Shown piece by piece: positions 27,938 to 39,020 of a stretch of 64,000 bases of DNA; position 1 is the first letter of the stretch; the number at the start of each line of letters is the position of its first letter. The notes under the pieces were generated by a model. It was not told the origin of the DNA, made no database searches, and saw nothing but the letters and a program-made list of their open reading frames with translations. The position numbers and the translations under genes were made by a program. The DNA comes from Carpediemonas membranifera (Eukaryota; Fornicata), in the NCBI GenBank assembly GCA_019828565.1, contig JAHDYR010000067.1, positions 434,001 through 498,000 of the forward strand, in the 5' to 3' direction.

Positions 27938-30900
27938 TCACCTGCGCCGCCTCTGATTCGGCACATACCCCATCGCCTGCCCCATGCCTTGTCCGGCCAT
28001 CATGCCATGGTGGGCCATAGCCTGTTGCTGCTGGGCAAGCCGCATCTGCTGCTCTTGGAGCTCAATGGCCTTGCGACGGAGCTCCTCCTGGCGACGGGTC
28101 TCCTCCTCCGCCTCCAGCCGGGCCTGCATCATCCTGTCATGCTGGGCTCTCCGCGACGCGTCCATCTGCTGCCTACGGAACATCTTCTCCTGCTCGACGG
28201 ACCGGCCGGACCGAGCAGCGGCAGACCGCAACGCCTCCTGCTCTTGGTCCCGCTTCCTTTGCTCGTAGCGACGGCGCTCCTTCTTGCCCATGCGGCGTAT
28301 AGCCTCGCGCTCCATCTCCGCCTCCTGCGCCCGTCTCATCGCGTCCATCTGCTCGTGTCTGGCCTGTTCCTGTCGCTGCATCTCTCTAGCCTGCGCCAGT
28401 GCCGCCCTACGAGCCATCTCTTGCTCGTACCTCTGCTGCTCTTGGGCCAGTCGACGCTGCTCCTCCATCTGCTTGCTGATCTCGGCCTGGACGCGCTTCT
28501 GTTCCTCCGCGAGGGCCCTCTGTTGCTGCAGAGACAGCTCACCCTGCTCTCTCTGGGCGTTGATTTGATCCAAAGCTTCCTTCTCCTTCTCTAGGGCACG
28601 CTCAACGTCCTTTTGCTGCTTCTGACGCCTCTTCTCTATCTTCGCGCGTCTGGCCTCGAGCTTCTTGACCTGTGCCTCCTCGCGATCTCTGAGCTTTCTA
28701 AACTTGACCTGCTGGACGGCCATCTTACTGAGACCAATAGTGGAGTCGTCCTTGACGAGTAGCTGGGTGAAGTCGCCGCTCTCGTTCTTGATACGTTTGA
28801 GCTCGCGTACAGCCTCATTGAAAGCGGTATCTTTGGCGTTCTTGACAGCGAAGGCGGCGTCACGCTTCGTGCGGTCGAATCTCTCGTTCTGAGAGCTCAG
28901 CTGACCAGAGGCAACCCGATAGGATGAATAGAGGAAGTACAGAGTGACCCCGAGCAGGGCGAGAACGATGAGCAGGAAGATCGGCTGGAGGAAGAGGTCG
29001 ATCCATCCATTGAGATCTGATCCGCCCAACTTGAATGTGTTGAGGTAGTACAAGAGGGCCTCGTAGCCGCCCCCGTGGGCAGTGAAAGGACCGCAATCAT
29101 CCGGGTCGTTGCCGAAGGTGGTGAGGAAGACCACCATGGGGATCGAGCAGACGGCGAATGTGAGGCAGAGGAAGAGGACAAAATACTGCGAGAGACGGGT
29201 CGCGCCGATCTTTTGGACGCCGGGCTGACAGAAGCGGAGTTCCCACCGCTTGATGTAGAACACGAGGATGAATGAAAGAGCCCCAAGTACAGCGATGCCG
29301 GGGGAGATAAGGAGACCGATCCAGATGATCGCCTGACGGAACATGACTTGGATGGTGTTCGGAAGGAGTTCAAAGGTAGTAATCTTACCGCGGCGTTTCT
29401 TGACCAAGCTGATAATCGGCAGCCTTATGCCGCTGGAGAGGAGGGTGCGAACAGTGTCCATCATTAGAATCATCCACAGCACCCGGCCGATGTTGAGAGC
29501 AGGACATGTCTGGGACTCCGACCTGATGCTCGTAGCGTCCGTTGTAGTCAGGGTAGAAAAGGCGGGGGAGAACAGGAAGTAGACGATGAGGGCGATGATG
29601 GCCATCTGCATCGCCCAGGATCGGCCCACGGAGTAGTACAGCCGATCCCGGGGCTTCTTCCAGCGCTCAAAGGCCGAGATCCGCGTGATTGCGACGGGTA
29701 TGACAGCCACGGAGAGCACGGTGCCCATTGAAAAGATGAACACAGATGCCGTAATGAAGTCGTCGCCGACTCGTACGATGAGCTGGACGAGGACGAGCGA
29801 GATGGCCACGATGACGCCGGCAATGAGGGTGCTGGCACCGAAGCCGGCAACCTTCCACAGAGTGTCGATGAGAAGCTCCTTATGTGTGCGGTGGCAGACC
29901 GCCTGCTGCACGCGATACTGCGATGCGAGCTCTCTGATGTTGTTGACAATCGACGCTCTTACAAGTGCAGCACTCTTCTTCTTGTTGAACGAAAAATCCC
30001 AGGTTCCATAAACCAGTGAGCCCGCAGGATAGGCGTCGTCTCTTCGTACAACAGTGTCATCGCCAAGGCCGAGCACTTTGTTTCTGACCCATCTTATGAG
30101 GACAACGGTGGTTCCTACGAAGGTTAGCAGGATGAATAGCACCCAGAGGAGATCAAAGGGGATGTAGAATCCGTCGGGAGCCTTGGACGTCGTCTTCTCG
30201 CCAAGGAGCCAGGAGTAGTCTGCTGCAACTGCCTCGTTAGGGTATGAAGGGAAGAACATGGGTGTGTGTACGAGCCAGGAGCGCTGAATCCACCACGATG
30301 CAGTGTGGTCCTTAAAATGCTCCCTCCATGACTCACGAAGCCACATGGGCAACATGAGGAGGAGTGCCAACATGGCCATGGCAACGTTCATGAAGATCAA
30401 CGTCCGAGTGAACGAGAAGAACGCCTCCACACTGGATCCGAACTTGCCGTCGATGCGTCTGAGGTCTTTCTTCCACAAGGGAACGGGATCTCGCCAACGA
30501 GTGATAACCCACTTCCCCATTGCTACGAGACGCATCGGATGCAGCTTACCGCGGCGACGGGAGCGGCGTGAGTTCCCGTGCTTGAGCTCGACGTTGTTCT
30601 CTCGCACGGCCCTGCGAAGTGATGAGGCCCACGCGTGCGCTTGGCCCGTGACAAGCAGTGTATGAAGAGAGTCGACCTCGACCAGCGATGTCTGAAGGCG
30701 AAGCATCTCTGCGTTCTTGCCTACAGTTGTTCCTTTGCGGAGTGTCTTCTTTCTCGGTGATTTCCTGGGCGACTGCTTGGGGGATGGTGGGAGGTCCTCC
30801 TCCTCGACTGCCTCCTCCTGGATCGATTTGAGGGTCATCCCACGCTTCAGATCAGCCATACTGGGTGGCTGCTGGCCTCTCTTGAGGGTTCCAACGATCA

Positions 30901-31615
30901 TGTCCGCTGCTTTGAGCGTGGCGTCCTCGAGAGAAGTATCCTCATCCGCAGTGACTGTCTCGAGGACAGCCTTGATCTGGTCATCATCGAGGTTAGCGAA
31001 GAAGGAGAACAGGTCGTCGTTGGCGTCCAGGACATCCTCGTTCATCGCACTGGAGTCGGCGATGGAGCTCTCGAAGTCGTCGAGGTAAATGGAGTCGGAA
31101 ACGACGGAGGTTGGCTCGTCCACGAGATCTGGGATGAGAGAGGGCTCGATAGCGATGGAGGGCAGGTCGGTCTCGGCTGAAGTCGAAAACTGCGCGCTGG
31201 GAGGCTCTGTCGAGTAGGCTGGGGGTGACGGAGCAGCGGCGGGAGTCGGTGGTTCCACAGAGCCATCGGTGGCGTCGGTTACTGTTGTCTCGAGGACCTG
31301 GGCCTGCTCCTCTTCGGGCGTTTCAAGGGCAAGTGGTGAGGTAGGGGACTTCCAGTCGACTGAACCTTGGTCAAAGGCGCTCGATACAGCGTTATTGAAC
31401 TCGTTGGCGGTTTGTGCAAGAACAGAATCCCAATCGTCGTCGTCAATTGTGGCCATACGCTCACTGGGCACAAAATTGCTCGGCATTTCCGCGTGACGAC
31501 TTTGTGAAGCAGAATTTGTCGGGTTGGAGCTCAGTTCACTGGACGGGACATCATCATCGCTGACGTCCTCGAAGTCCAGGTCAAAATCGCCGTTTGGCCG
31601 GCTCCCTGAGCTCAT
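27938..31615 (-). CDS. TMC-like multi-pass membrane channel protein
   Basis: 1225 residues, ATG at 31615. The N-terminal 330 residues are acidic and low in order. About residues 385-970 hold 8-10 hydrophobic helices with TMC-family hallmarks: GKFGSSVEAFFSFTRTLIFMN before the first helix, LVYGTWDFSFNKK in the loop, and PDDCGPF before the last helices. TMC proteins form mechanically gated or leak cation channels in animals and are found across protists. The C-terminal 240 residues are a long Gln/Glu/Arg coiled coil (QQRALAEEQKRVQAE and similar). A TGCACTTTT box lies about 15 bp upstream of the start. Divergent from the DUF866 gene with a 186-bp gap. Confidence 0.8.
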   Translation of the reverse strand: MSSGSRPNGDFDLDFEDVSDDDVPSSELSSNPTNSASQSRHAEMPSNFVPSERMATIDDDDWDSVLAQTANEFNNAVSSAFDQGSVDWKSPTSPLALETPEEEQAQVLETTVTDATDGSVEPPTPAAAPSPPAYSTEPPSAQFSTSAETDLPSIAIEPSLIPDLVDEPTSVVSDSIYLDDFESSIADSSAMNEDVLDANDDLFSFFANLDDDQIKAVLETVTADEDTSLEDATLKAADMIVGTLKRGQQPPSMADLKRGMTLKSIQEEAVEEEDLPPSPKQSPRKSPRKKTLRKGTTVGKNAEMLRLQTSLVEVDSLHTLLVTGQAHAWASSLRRAVRENNVELKHGNSRRSRRRGKLHPMRLVAMGKWVITRWRDPVPLWKKDLRRIDGKFGSSVEAFFSFTRTLIFMNVAMAMLALLLMLPMWLRESWREHFKDHTASWWIQRSWLVHTPMFFPSYPNEAVAADYSWLLGEKTTSKAPDGFYIPFDLLWVLFILLTFVGTTVVLIRWVRNKVLGLGDDTVVRRDDAYPAGSLVYGTWDFSFNKKKSAALVRASIVNNIRELASQYRVQQAVCHRTHKELLIDTLWKVAGFGASTLIAGVIVAISLVLVQLIVRVGDDFITASVFIFSMGTVLSVAVIPVAITRISAFERWKKPRDRLYYSVGRSWAMQMAIIALIVYFLFSPAFSTLTTTDATSIRSESQTCPALNIGRVLWMILMMDTVRTLLSSGIRLPIISLVKKRRGKITTFELLPNTIQVMFRQAIIWIGLLISPGIAVLGALSFILVFYIKRWELRFCQPGVQKIGATRLSQYFVLFLCLTFAVCSIPMVVFLTTFGNDPDDCGPFTAHGGGYEALLYYLNTFKLGGSDLNGWIDLFLQPIFLLIVLALLGVTLYFLYSSYRVASGQLSSQNERFDRTKRDAAFAVKNAKDTAFNEAVRELKRIKNESGDFTQLLVKDDSTIGLSKMAVQQVKFRKLRDREEAQVKKLEARRAKIEKRRQKQQKDVERALEKEKEALDQINAQREQGELSLQQQRALAEEQKRVQAEISKQMEEQRRLAQEQQRYEQEMARRAALAQAREMQRQEQARHEQMDAMRRAQEAEMEREAIRRMGKKERRRYEQRKRDQEQEALRSAAARSGRSVEQEKMFRRQQMDASRRAQHDRMMQARLEAEEETRRQEELRRKAIELQEQQMRLAQQQQAMAHHGMMAGQGMGQAMGYVPNQRRRR

Positions 31616-31801
31616 CTGTTAGTTGTTGCCAAAAGTGCACGCCAAATCGGGCTGGCTGAATGTAGTGACAAATAGTCCGCAATATGGCGCCATATCGTCT
31701 GTGGATCGGCGTGGCTCCAACTGCCTCTCGGAGCCGCGCCGTAACCTGCGTTGCTACCAAAAGGTGACGTGGACGTTGTTGTCATCAGACGAAAGATAGC
31801 C

Positions 31802-32306
31802 ATGGGAAAACAAGCATTTGAACTTAAAGCCACTCTCGAGAACGTAGGATCTCTTGTAGTTTCCCCGGATATGCCCTACAACGTTCAAATCAAGTGCTCT
31901 CTCTGTGGCGAGATCCACCAGAAGACTGTGCAGCTCACCGAAGACCATCTGGAGCCCATTCCTCCGAAAAACCGCAGTGAAGGTATGTTTTATCTCCAAA
32001 GCACCATATTCTTAACCAGCACACTTCGTGATGAAATGCAAGGGCTGCGGCCGCGTCAACTCCCTTAGCATCACCAAAGTGACGCCATACACCCAAAGCG
32101 AGAGCTGGCAGATGGTCTGTGAGCTCGAATGCCGCGGATTTGAGGTGAGCGAGTGGTATCCTCGGCACTTTGTTGGGACTGGCATCGAGGGCGCCGAGGA
32201 GGCGAAGTACGAAGTTGAGCTAGAGGACGAGGAGGGGTGGGCCGACTATGATGAGCGGTTTGACATGCCTGTTTCTGTCCTCGATCTCGAAACCCGCATT
32301 GTTTAA
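31802..32306 (+). CDS. DUF866/UPF0587 zinc-binding protein, one 37-nt intron
   Basis: Exons 31802-31982 and 32020-32306; the intron 31983-32019 runs GTATGT...TTAACCAG. The spliced product (about 155 residues) reads MGKQAFELKATLENVGSL, then KCSLCGE and, across the junction, AHFVMKCKGCGRVNS, then YDERFDMPVSVL. Two CxxC pairs match the zinc site of this conserved eukaryotic family (human C1orf123 relatives). Function of the family is not settled. The ATG at 31802 is chosen because the family starts a few residues before LKATLENV; the frame is open further upstream. Confidence 0.85.
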
Positions 32307-32555
32307 ACACGCCGTATTTTGCTGGAAAATCATAAAAAATATTCGCGACGCCTGATGCGAACCCAGGCTCCGCTTGGGGTTGCCGCGAGCTGGAGGGCCA
32401 AGAAAATAATGTTGGAAAATTAAAAAATAGAGACGAGTTTAGGATGGAGGGTCGACCTAGTCCATGCAATAGACACTCTGCTGGTGGTTGGGGAGACTGT
32501 TGGGTACCGGGAAATCCACAGTCGAACTGAGTCGATTGAGAAACCCAACTATCCT
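32307..32555. promoter_or_regulatory. Intergenic region upstream of PP2A scaffold gene
   Basis: 249 bp with AT-rich ATAAAAAATATTC and AATTAAAAAATAGAG blocks (about 32333 and 32417). No gene seen. Confidence 0.35.
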
Positions 32556-34372
32556 ATGTCCGTCGCCGTGAAAGAGGCAATCCAGCTTCTTACCAACGAT
32601 AAGCCATCTCTAAGGCTCACTGGTATTCGGCAGCTGAAGAGTATCGCGGAATTCATCGGTCCTAAGCAAACACAAGAGGAACTCGTGCCATACCTCGAGC
32701 GTTTGTCCTCAAAACCCCAAAACCTAACACAGAGGCTGCTGTGGACGATACCGATGAGATTCTCATTGCAATTGCGGAAGAATTAGCTTGCCTTGGCCCT
32801 CTAGTTTCCGACGCCGCATGTCTCATAAGGCCCCTCGCCGTCCTTGCCAGAGCGGACATGCAATGCATCCGGGACGCCGCCATCGCATCGTTTAAAACGG
32901 TCTGCAGGGACCTTCCCACGTCCAAGTGCGACACGGCGCTCCTTGGCACCGTGGAGCGCCTGGCCTCCTCTTCTTACTACAACGAGGTCGTCTCCGCCTG
33001 CTGCTTGATCCCCCTCGCATATTCTCTCTGTTCTACAGGCCAGCGGTCACTTCTCTCCATGTTCTCCAAGGTCCACGAATCTCCCCTCCAAATTGTCCAG
33101 CGTGCAGCAGCAGATAACATGGGTGATCTCGCAGACGCGGTTACAAGCAAGAAGAGCGTTGAGGACGCCACCTTCGTGGTGGAGAAATACCTGGCCATGC
33201 ATGTCGACGACGCTGACAATATCCGTATGGCGAACATCCTTGGCGGCCCAGCCGTTCTCCGTCTCACGAGCACTGTCATTCCGAAGTACACCTCTACCAT
33301 CGACGACACCCTCGCTGAGGCATGCAAGGATGTTTCGTGGCGGGTGAGGCTCTGCGCTGCCACTGTCTTCGCCGACTGGGTAGGTCAGATTCCACGCACA
33401 CCCGAGCGGACTGAGAAGCTGGCATCCCTCTTCGCAGGCCTCATGTCGGACCACGAAGCGGAGGTTAGAGCCAAGGCAGCGGCCGGGTTCCTCGACGTCT
33501 GCCGCAACGTTGGCGAGGGAGACATTGTGAACACGCTCTTGCCCACTCTTTCTCAGCATCGGGTTGACTCGAGTGACCAAGTCAAGAAGTCGACCGCCGC
33601 AGTCGTGTGCGGTCTGGCCCATCATCTGACAAGACACGACGTCACTCTACACGTGAGGCCGATTCTCTTTAACTTCCTCGCAGATCCGTCACCCGAAGTC
33701 AAGCTTAACGTTCTCTCCACAATCAGCGGGCTTGTGGAGAAGGTTGGACCTGAAGATGAGAACATACGAAAGGCTGTAGCCCTCGCTGTCGGCACAGAGG
33801 GCAAGGCGGGGGGGCTGTCAGCTGACGTCGACTGGCACATCAGAGACAAGCTTGCTCGACTCATGCCCGAGCTCTGCGCCATTTTCTCGCGCCCAGGGGC
33901 GCCTCTCGACACCTTCACTGAGTCTCTAGCAGGCGTCCTCCTCCGTTTCCTCCGCGATTCAGTCTTTGCCGTTCGATCGACAGCAGTGGAGATGATGGCA
34001 AGACCCATTGCCCTGTGTGGCACGACTTGGGTTCGCGACCGTCTAGTCCCCCAGCTGTCGAAGCTGAGCAAACACCTTGATTACCTAAGACGGATCACGG
34101 CGCTTCAAGCCATCGCTGCCTTCGCGGAGCCCATCACTGAGCTTGATCCCAGACTTGCGTCTCCCCTGCTCGATGTGGCCGGGCAGGCAGTCATGGATAA
34201 GGTGCCCAACGTGCGGCTCAACGCGGCCTTGACACTCGGTGTGCTCGGGATGAATGTGCCAGACAAGACCAGGGTTGACTCGGTTGGACCCTTGTTGACT
34301 CGACTCCAGAGCGACTCGGACGCTGATGTGCGGGAGTCTGCGGAGAAATCTATCCGGATGTGCCATGTGTGA
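32556..34372 (+). CDS. PP2A scaffold (A/PR65-like) subunit, one 32-nt intron
   Basis: Exons 32556-32700 and 32733-34372, giving 594 residues, close to the roughly 590 of PR65. The intron 32701-32732 runs GTTTGT...CCTAACACAG, and splicing restores VPYLEQAAVDDTDEILIAIAEEL, matching the first HEAT repeat of PR65. About 15 HEAT repeats follow, with typical VRLNAALTLGVLG and VRESAEKSI near the end. The protein holds the catalytic and regulatory subunits of phosphatase 2A together in cytosol and nucleus. The ATG at 32556 begins MSVAVKEAIQLL. Confidence 0.9.
32701..32732 (+). other. 32-nt spliceosomal intron of the PP2A scaffold gene
   Basis: Donor GTTTGT, acceptor CCTAACACAG in which a branch-point-like CTAAC nearly touches the AG. 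Splicing is required to keep the first HEAT repeat in frame, so the intron is well supported. Confidence 0.85.
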
Positions 34373-34543
34373 CGGGTAAATGAATCACCATACGATGTGG
34401 ATGAATCACTTCAAGAGCCCTTGACGGGAGGATGCGTTACGATCTGCGGCCGCTGGGGTCACGTTTCGTGGCTCCGGTGAGTGGTGTCGGCGGTCGGCGA
34501 GTCGTCAGTCAGAATTTGGGCACCGAACTGAGCGCTGAAACCA

Positions 34544-36092
34544 ATGAACAGCACTAGTTCCTCGCCATCTGCCATCAGAGATGCGCTGATCACCGCATTC
34601 CGCGCCTCGCTTGTTGCAACGGCCTCCATCTCTGGGGACATCCCATCCTTGATCCAGTGCGCCTACTCCAGGCACTTCAAGAAGCCTCCTCGCCACGCTC
34701 TCAGAGATCCCCCCTCTCGAACCGTCCGCGCAAGCCCTCCTCGACCGCGCCCGCTCGATCCTCACCAGCGGCCCCCCGCTGTCCATGAACGTCGAGCTCG
34801 CGGACGGCGAGGAGCTCCCGGTCGCCATGCACACGCTGAACCAGGGCGCGGTGTGGGCGTGTCTGGTGGGTGGCGGGGCCAACCCCGACCTCGAGGACAG
34901 GGTGCTGGAGGAGGCTCAAGATGAGGAGCCACACACTACCAGGATGCACGACAAGATCCGCAACGCTCTCGCCCCTGAGGCCAAGTGCCTCTGGTTCCTC
35001 TGCCGCAAGTTCTTCTTCGCGCTGAATGTGGCAGAGAAGGACGGCGAGTGCTATCAGCACGCTTGGTCCTACATATTTTATCACCACCGCATGTACATGG
35101 ACCGACTCTTCATGCTCGGCACTGCCAATCACACCGCCTTCACCAGGGCCAGGATGCCCAGGGCCCTCGAGGTCTACAGCAACATATGGACCCACATCGC
35201 CAGGATGCCCAGGGCATGTGGGGCTGGGGGATAGCGGTCATGGCCAGCTGGGGTTCAAGTCGTCTAAGGTCGACCCGACCCGCCTCACCTTCCCCGCCTG
35301 CGCCGAGGTCGCCGAGCTCGAGGCCAGCCTGCCCCCCTGGGAGAAGCACTGGATGGTGACTGATGTGTTGATGAAGGGAGATCAGACGTTCATCCTCTCT
35401 TCGGTCGGCACTTTCACGGCCGGTGGACATCCAGAATAGTTCAGAGGCCATGTCCAGGGATACAACCGACTGCTTTCCACCCAGTCGCTGTGCCATCTGG
35501 CTTTGTCCCAGATCACATCATTCATGTGGGAAGTTTATTTATCGCGACTGTCATCCTCTCCATGGGCGATCGGCAGGTGATCAGCGGGAGAAACGATTAT
35601 GGCCAGCTGGGACTCGGGCACGGCAATGGTTTGTCTGGATTCGTTGACCTGCCCTTCTGGGTCGACCGGATCATAACAAGCAGCTTATTCTTCGTCTTCC
35701 TCAGTGGCCGCCAGCTGCTCTTCGCTGGCAAAGTTCCCATCCATATCGCCCAGTCGGGCCTGCTGCCTGGTTTCAGCGAGGATGACTTCTGCATCACAGC
35801 CACCCCGCTCCGGTTCCCAGAGAGGGTCAAGGGGTTCTGGTGTGACGATTATCAGATCGTCTGGGTGACCGAGGGTGCCACCCACTTCTTCCACCATGGG
35901 AAGCTTACCGTGGTTCCTATTGAGGCGACAGCGTTCAGTGAAGACCTGTACATTCGCTTCTGCGACTCAACTGGCCAGTGGTTCAAGGTGGTGGGTGAGT
36001 CAGATGGGGTGGCTGAGCTGGTCGAGTGCGAGGCGCCCATAAGGCGGGCAGAGATCATTCCTGTCGACATCGACTCAACCCCTCAATCATAA
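34544..36092 (+). pseudogene. RCC1-like copy 2, frameshifted with internal stop
   Basis: Very similar to copy 1 over its length. A one-base loss in GGGGG(T)ATAGCGG at about 35230 shifts frame within the GWGYSGNGQLG blade, and CCAGAATAG places a stop at 35437-35439. Sequence downstream (35490-36092) remains open and well conserved. The same two lesions occur in copy 4. Upstream homology extends to about 34425 and is shared with copy 3 beyond what copies 1 and 4 show. Confidence 0.8.
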
Positions 36093-36425
36093 AGAACTCT
36101 AAGCTGCTCAATCTGACTCCGCGCGAGAAGTTCAGCTCAATGGAAGCCCCACAGAGGCTTCATGTCTTGTCGACACAGTGCGTCAGTACCCAGATTTATG
36201 TCAATGTATCAGCTTCTTGGATTTGATGTGCTTTCTTTGGTAGATACGCACCAAATCAGAGAAGCGTTTTGTAGATCGATGTTAAGACACCGGGTTGAGC
36301 AAAATGGCTTCTGTGCGACCTTCTACTCAACACTGAACCATTTTTGGCATCTTTCGCGGCAGATGCCCTGCAATCTGTGTCTGTGTTGACCAGCGTTGAA
36401 ACTGTCTCAATCAACCAGCCACGAA
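36093..36425. other. Intergenic region upstream of the GH31 gene
   Basis: No supported gene. A short frame (36162-36389) contains YQLLGFDVLS, reminiscent of a J-domain start but lacking HPD. Confidence 0.35.
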
Positions 36426-38930
36426 ATGCGGTATTTCTCGCTAGCGCTTTTGCTATGCTTTGCGCTCGCTTCCTATCGTATTAGCGATAGCTCTTCAACG
36501 TATGGCGAGAAGCAGGCCGTTCTCACGTACGCCAACGATGCGCCCGTCTCGTACTGCGAGAACTCCGCGAACCTTGCCCTTTCCGTGAAGTCCTACAAGG
36601 TGAATGGCAACGATATGATCCGTGTTACTCTCACAGATAAGGACAACGCTCGCTGGCAAGTTCCCGAAGATGCCGTGATCCCGAACCTTGCGTCGATGAA
36701 GCAAAACAACTTCGACGACGTGAATGTTGACTTCACAGCCTCTCCAGCCAGCCTCAAGATTACCCGGAAGAGCGACGGCGTCGTATTGTTCGACACCGCC
36801 CCGCTCTCAACGGACAGCGCGCTCGTATACCAAGACTGCTATCTTTCTCTCGCCAACACGGCCGTACCCCCCAAGGCTTCCATCTACGGCATTGGCGAGC
36901 AGATGACGAGCTTCCACCTTGCCGATCCGATGAAGGTCTCCCTCTTTTCGAGCGACAACCCCACTACACCCGCGGGCTCGGGGTCCTACGGCACCCACCC
37001 CTTCTACGTCGAGATCAAGGACTCTCCCATGGGCCACGCCTACGGCATGTGGTTTATGAACTCGAATGCTATGGAAGTTACTTTTGATCGGTCTGTGGGC
37101 ATCAAATATGAGACGATTGGCGGCGTCCTTGACTTCTTCATCTTCACTGCTGTCAACCCGATCGAAGTGGTCAAGCAGTATCACGCCCTCATCGGATATC
37201 CCGTCGAAGTACCCTACTGGGCGTTCGGCTGGCAGCAATCTCGTTGGGGCTGGCCCAACCTCGATTTTATCGAGAACGTCGTTGCTCAATACGACTCCCA
37301 CGACCTGCCTCTCGACGTTGTGTGGTTCGATATCGATTATATGGACAAATACCGTGATTTCACCTTCGACCCCGTCCGTTTCCCTCATGACCAGGTCAAG
37401 GCGTTTACTAACAAGCTCCACAGAGACGACAGGTATCTGATGGCTATCGTAGACCCTTCCATCGCTAATGTAACCGGCTATGCCCCCCACGACGACGGTA
37501 TGGCCGCGGGTGTCTTCGTCAAGGACACCGATAACACGCCATTCCTCTCGAAGCAGTGGGCCGGCTTTACTTACTTCCCCGACTACCTCGCCAACCCCGC
37601 CACGACGGCCTGGTGGACGAAGTACATCACCTCTTGGGTCAACGAGTACGGCATCGACGGTGTCTGGACCGACATGAACGAGCCCGCCTGCTTCATGGAC
37701 GGTATAAGCCACGCTGCCCCTCCTGCCACGCCGTTCGACATGAACAACCCTCCGTGGCAGCCCCCCTCACTGCTCCACCCCAAGCTTTACTCGAAGACAC
37801 TCCCGATGACATGCCATGACGACTGGTCGTACCAGTACAACACTCACAGCCTTTACGGGTTCAAGGAGAGCGTGGACACCCGCACCGCGATCAAGCACGC
37901 TAAGCCCGGCCTCCGCTCCTTCCTTCTCACCCGGTCGTCGTTTGCTGGATCTGGAAGATACACGTCGATGTGGCTGGGTGACAACGAAGCTACTTGGGCT
38001 CAGATGTCGGCCTCCATTGCTGGCATCATGACCATGAACATGATGGGCCTACCCATGGTCGGCGCTGACGCTTGTGGTTTCATCGGAGACACCACCCAGG
38101 AGCTCTGCACCAGATGGTCTCAGCTTTCGGCGTTCACTCCCTTCTCCAGAAACCACAACGCCAACTCTGCGAAGGACCAGGAGCCCTATCTTTTCGACCA
38201 GACCCTCCAGAATGCGCTGAGAGAAGCCGTCTACTTCAAATACCAGCTCTTCCCCTTCTACTACACACAGTACATGAAGGTTACCACTGAAGGTGGGCCG
38301 TTCATCAGAGGCCTTGCCTTCGAGTTCCCCGATGATTACACCGCTCGCCTGGTCGACACGACCTTTATGGTGGGGTCGAGCCTGCTCGTCGCCCCCATGC
38401 TCGGCCAAGGCTCCTCCTCACTCTCGGTCTACCTTCCCGACGGCGTGTGGAAGTCCCTAACCACAGCTGATCGCCTAATCGACTCTAAGGGTGCCATCAG
38501 TCGCTTCGCTGTGCCTCTGGGCGATCCATTCCCAGTCTTTGTCCGCGGCGGTCATATCGTGCCCATGCAAGAAAGCGGCCGCACACTTACCGCCGCAATG
38601 AAGACCGAACTCTCGCTGTACGTTGTTGCTGACCGCAACGGTAACGCTGAGGGCGAGATCATCATCGATGACGGCCTCACTGAGCATGCTGACCGCGCAG
38701 TCGTGCAGTTTAAGCTCGCTGACAAAACTCTTAAGAGCACTGTTGTCGAGTCTAACATCCCCGCATCCATGAACCGCAGCATCTGGGCGATTACTGTCGT
38801 CAATGCGGGCAACCCAAAGAAGGTCAAGGTCAACGGCAAGGAGGCAGCGTACACGACAGTGTTGGATGGAATCAAGATCCACAACATCGACGTCCCCGTG
38901 CTTAGCGAGATGACGGTGGAGCTTATGTAA
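36426..38930 (+). CDS. Secreted GH31 alpha-glucosidase
   Basis: 834 residues from the ATG at 36426; this start gives a signal peptide (MRYFSLALLLCFALASYRIS), whereas the TTG 30 bases upstream does not. GH31 hallmarks: the nucleophile region WTDMNEPA with Asp416, the acid/base region WLGDNEATW with Asp519, and upstream VVWFDIDYMD. A C-terminal beta domain has the usual PVFVRGGHIVPM. The enzyme hydrolyses terminal alpha-glucosidic bonds of maltose, starch breakdown products or glycans; with a signal peptide and no KDEL-like end it probably acts in the secretory path, a lysosome-like compartment or outside. It stands alone, convergent with RCC1-like copy 3. Confidence 0.92.
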   Translation: MRYFSLALLLCFALASYRISDSSSTYGEKQAVLTYANDAPVSYCENSANLALSVKSYKVNGNDMIRVTLTDKDNARWQVPEDAVIPNLASMKQNNFDDVNVDFTASPASLKITRKSDGVVLFDTAPLSTDSALVYQDCYLSLANTAVPPKASIYGIGEQMTSFHLADPMKVSLFSSDNPTTPAGSGSYGTHPFYVEIKDSPMGHAYGMWFMNSNAMEVTFDRSVGIKYETIGGVLDFFIFTAVNPIEVVKQYHALIGYPVEVPYWAFGWQQSRWGWPNLDFIENVVAQYDSHDLPLDVVWFDIDYMDKYRDFTFDPVRFPHDQVKAFTNKLHRDDRYLMAIVDPSIANVTGYAPHDDGMAAGVFVKDTDNTPFLSKQWAGFTYFPDYLANPATTAWWTKYITSWVNEYGIDGVWTDMNEPACFMDGISHAAPPATPFDMNNPPWQPPSLLHPKLYSKTLPMTCHDDWSYQYNTHSLYGFKESVDTRTAIKHAKPGLRSFLLTRSSFAGSGRYTSMWLGDNEATWAQMSASIAGIMTMNMMGLPMVGADACGFIGDTTQELCTRWSQLSAFTPFSRNHNANSAKDQEPYLFDQTLQNALREAVYFKYQLFPFYYTQYMKVTTEGGPFIRGLAFEFPDDYTARLVDTTFMVGSSLLVAPMLGQGSSSLSVYLPDGVWKSLTTADRLIDSKGAISRFAVPLGDPFPVFVRGGHIVPMQESGRTLTAAMKTELSLYVVADRNGNAEGEIIIDDGLTEHADRAVVQFKLADKTLKSTVVESNIPASMNRSIWAITVVNAGNPKKVKVNGKEAAYTTVLDGIKIHNIDVPVLSEMTVELM

Positions 38931-39020
38931 ATGCTGAATGATAATCCGGCTTTTGTTTTTTTGGAAGGGTGTTGTGGGCAAGTGAGTTTGGTGTGTTGGC
39001 CATTTATATAAGTGCCATAG

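Noticed and set aside
27984-28594. Plus-strand frames over the TMC coiled coil
   Set aside because: Low-complexity mirror of Gln/Glu/Arg codons on the minus strand.
32340-32400. Possible tRNA-like fold (GAACCCAGGCTCCGC)
   Set aside because: No cloverleaf with proper A- and T-box spacing could be drawn; no tRNA, rRNA or CRISPR array was seen anywhere in the window by eye.
36162-36389. Possible DnaJ-domain fragment
   Set aside because: YQLLGFD resembles helix I of a J-domain but the HPD motif and the rest of the domain are absent.
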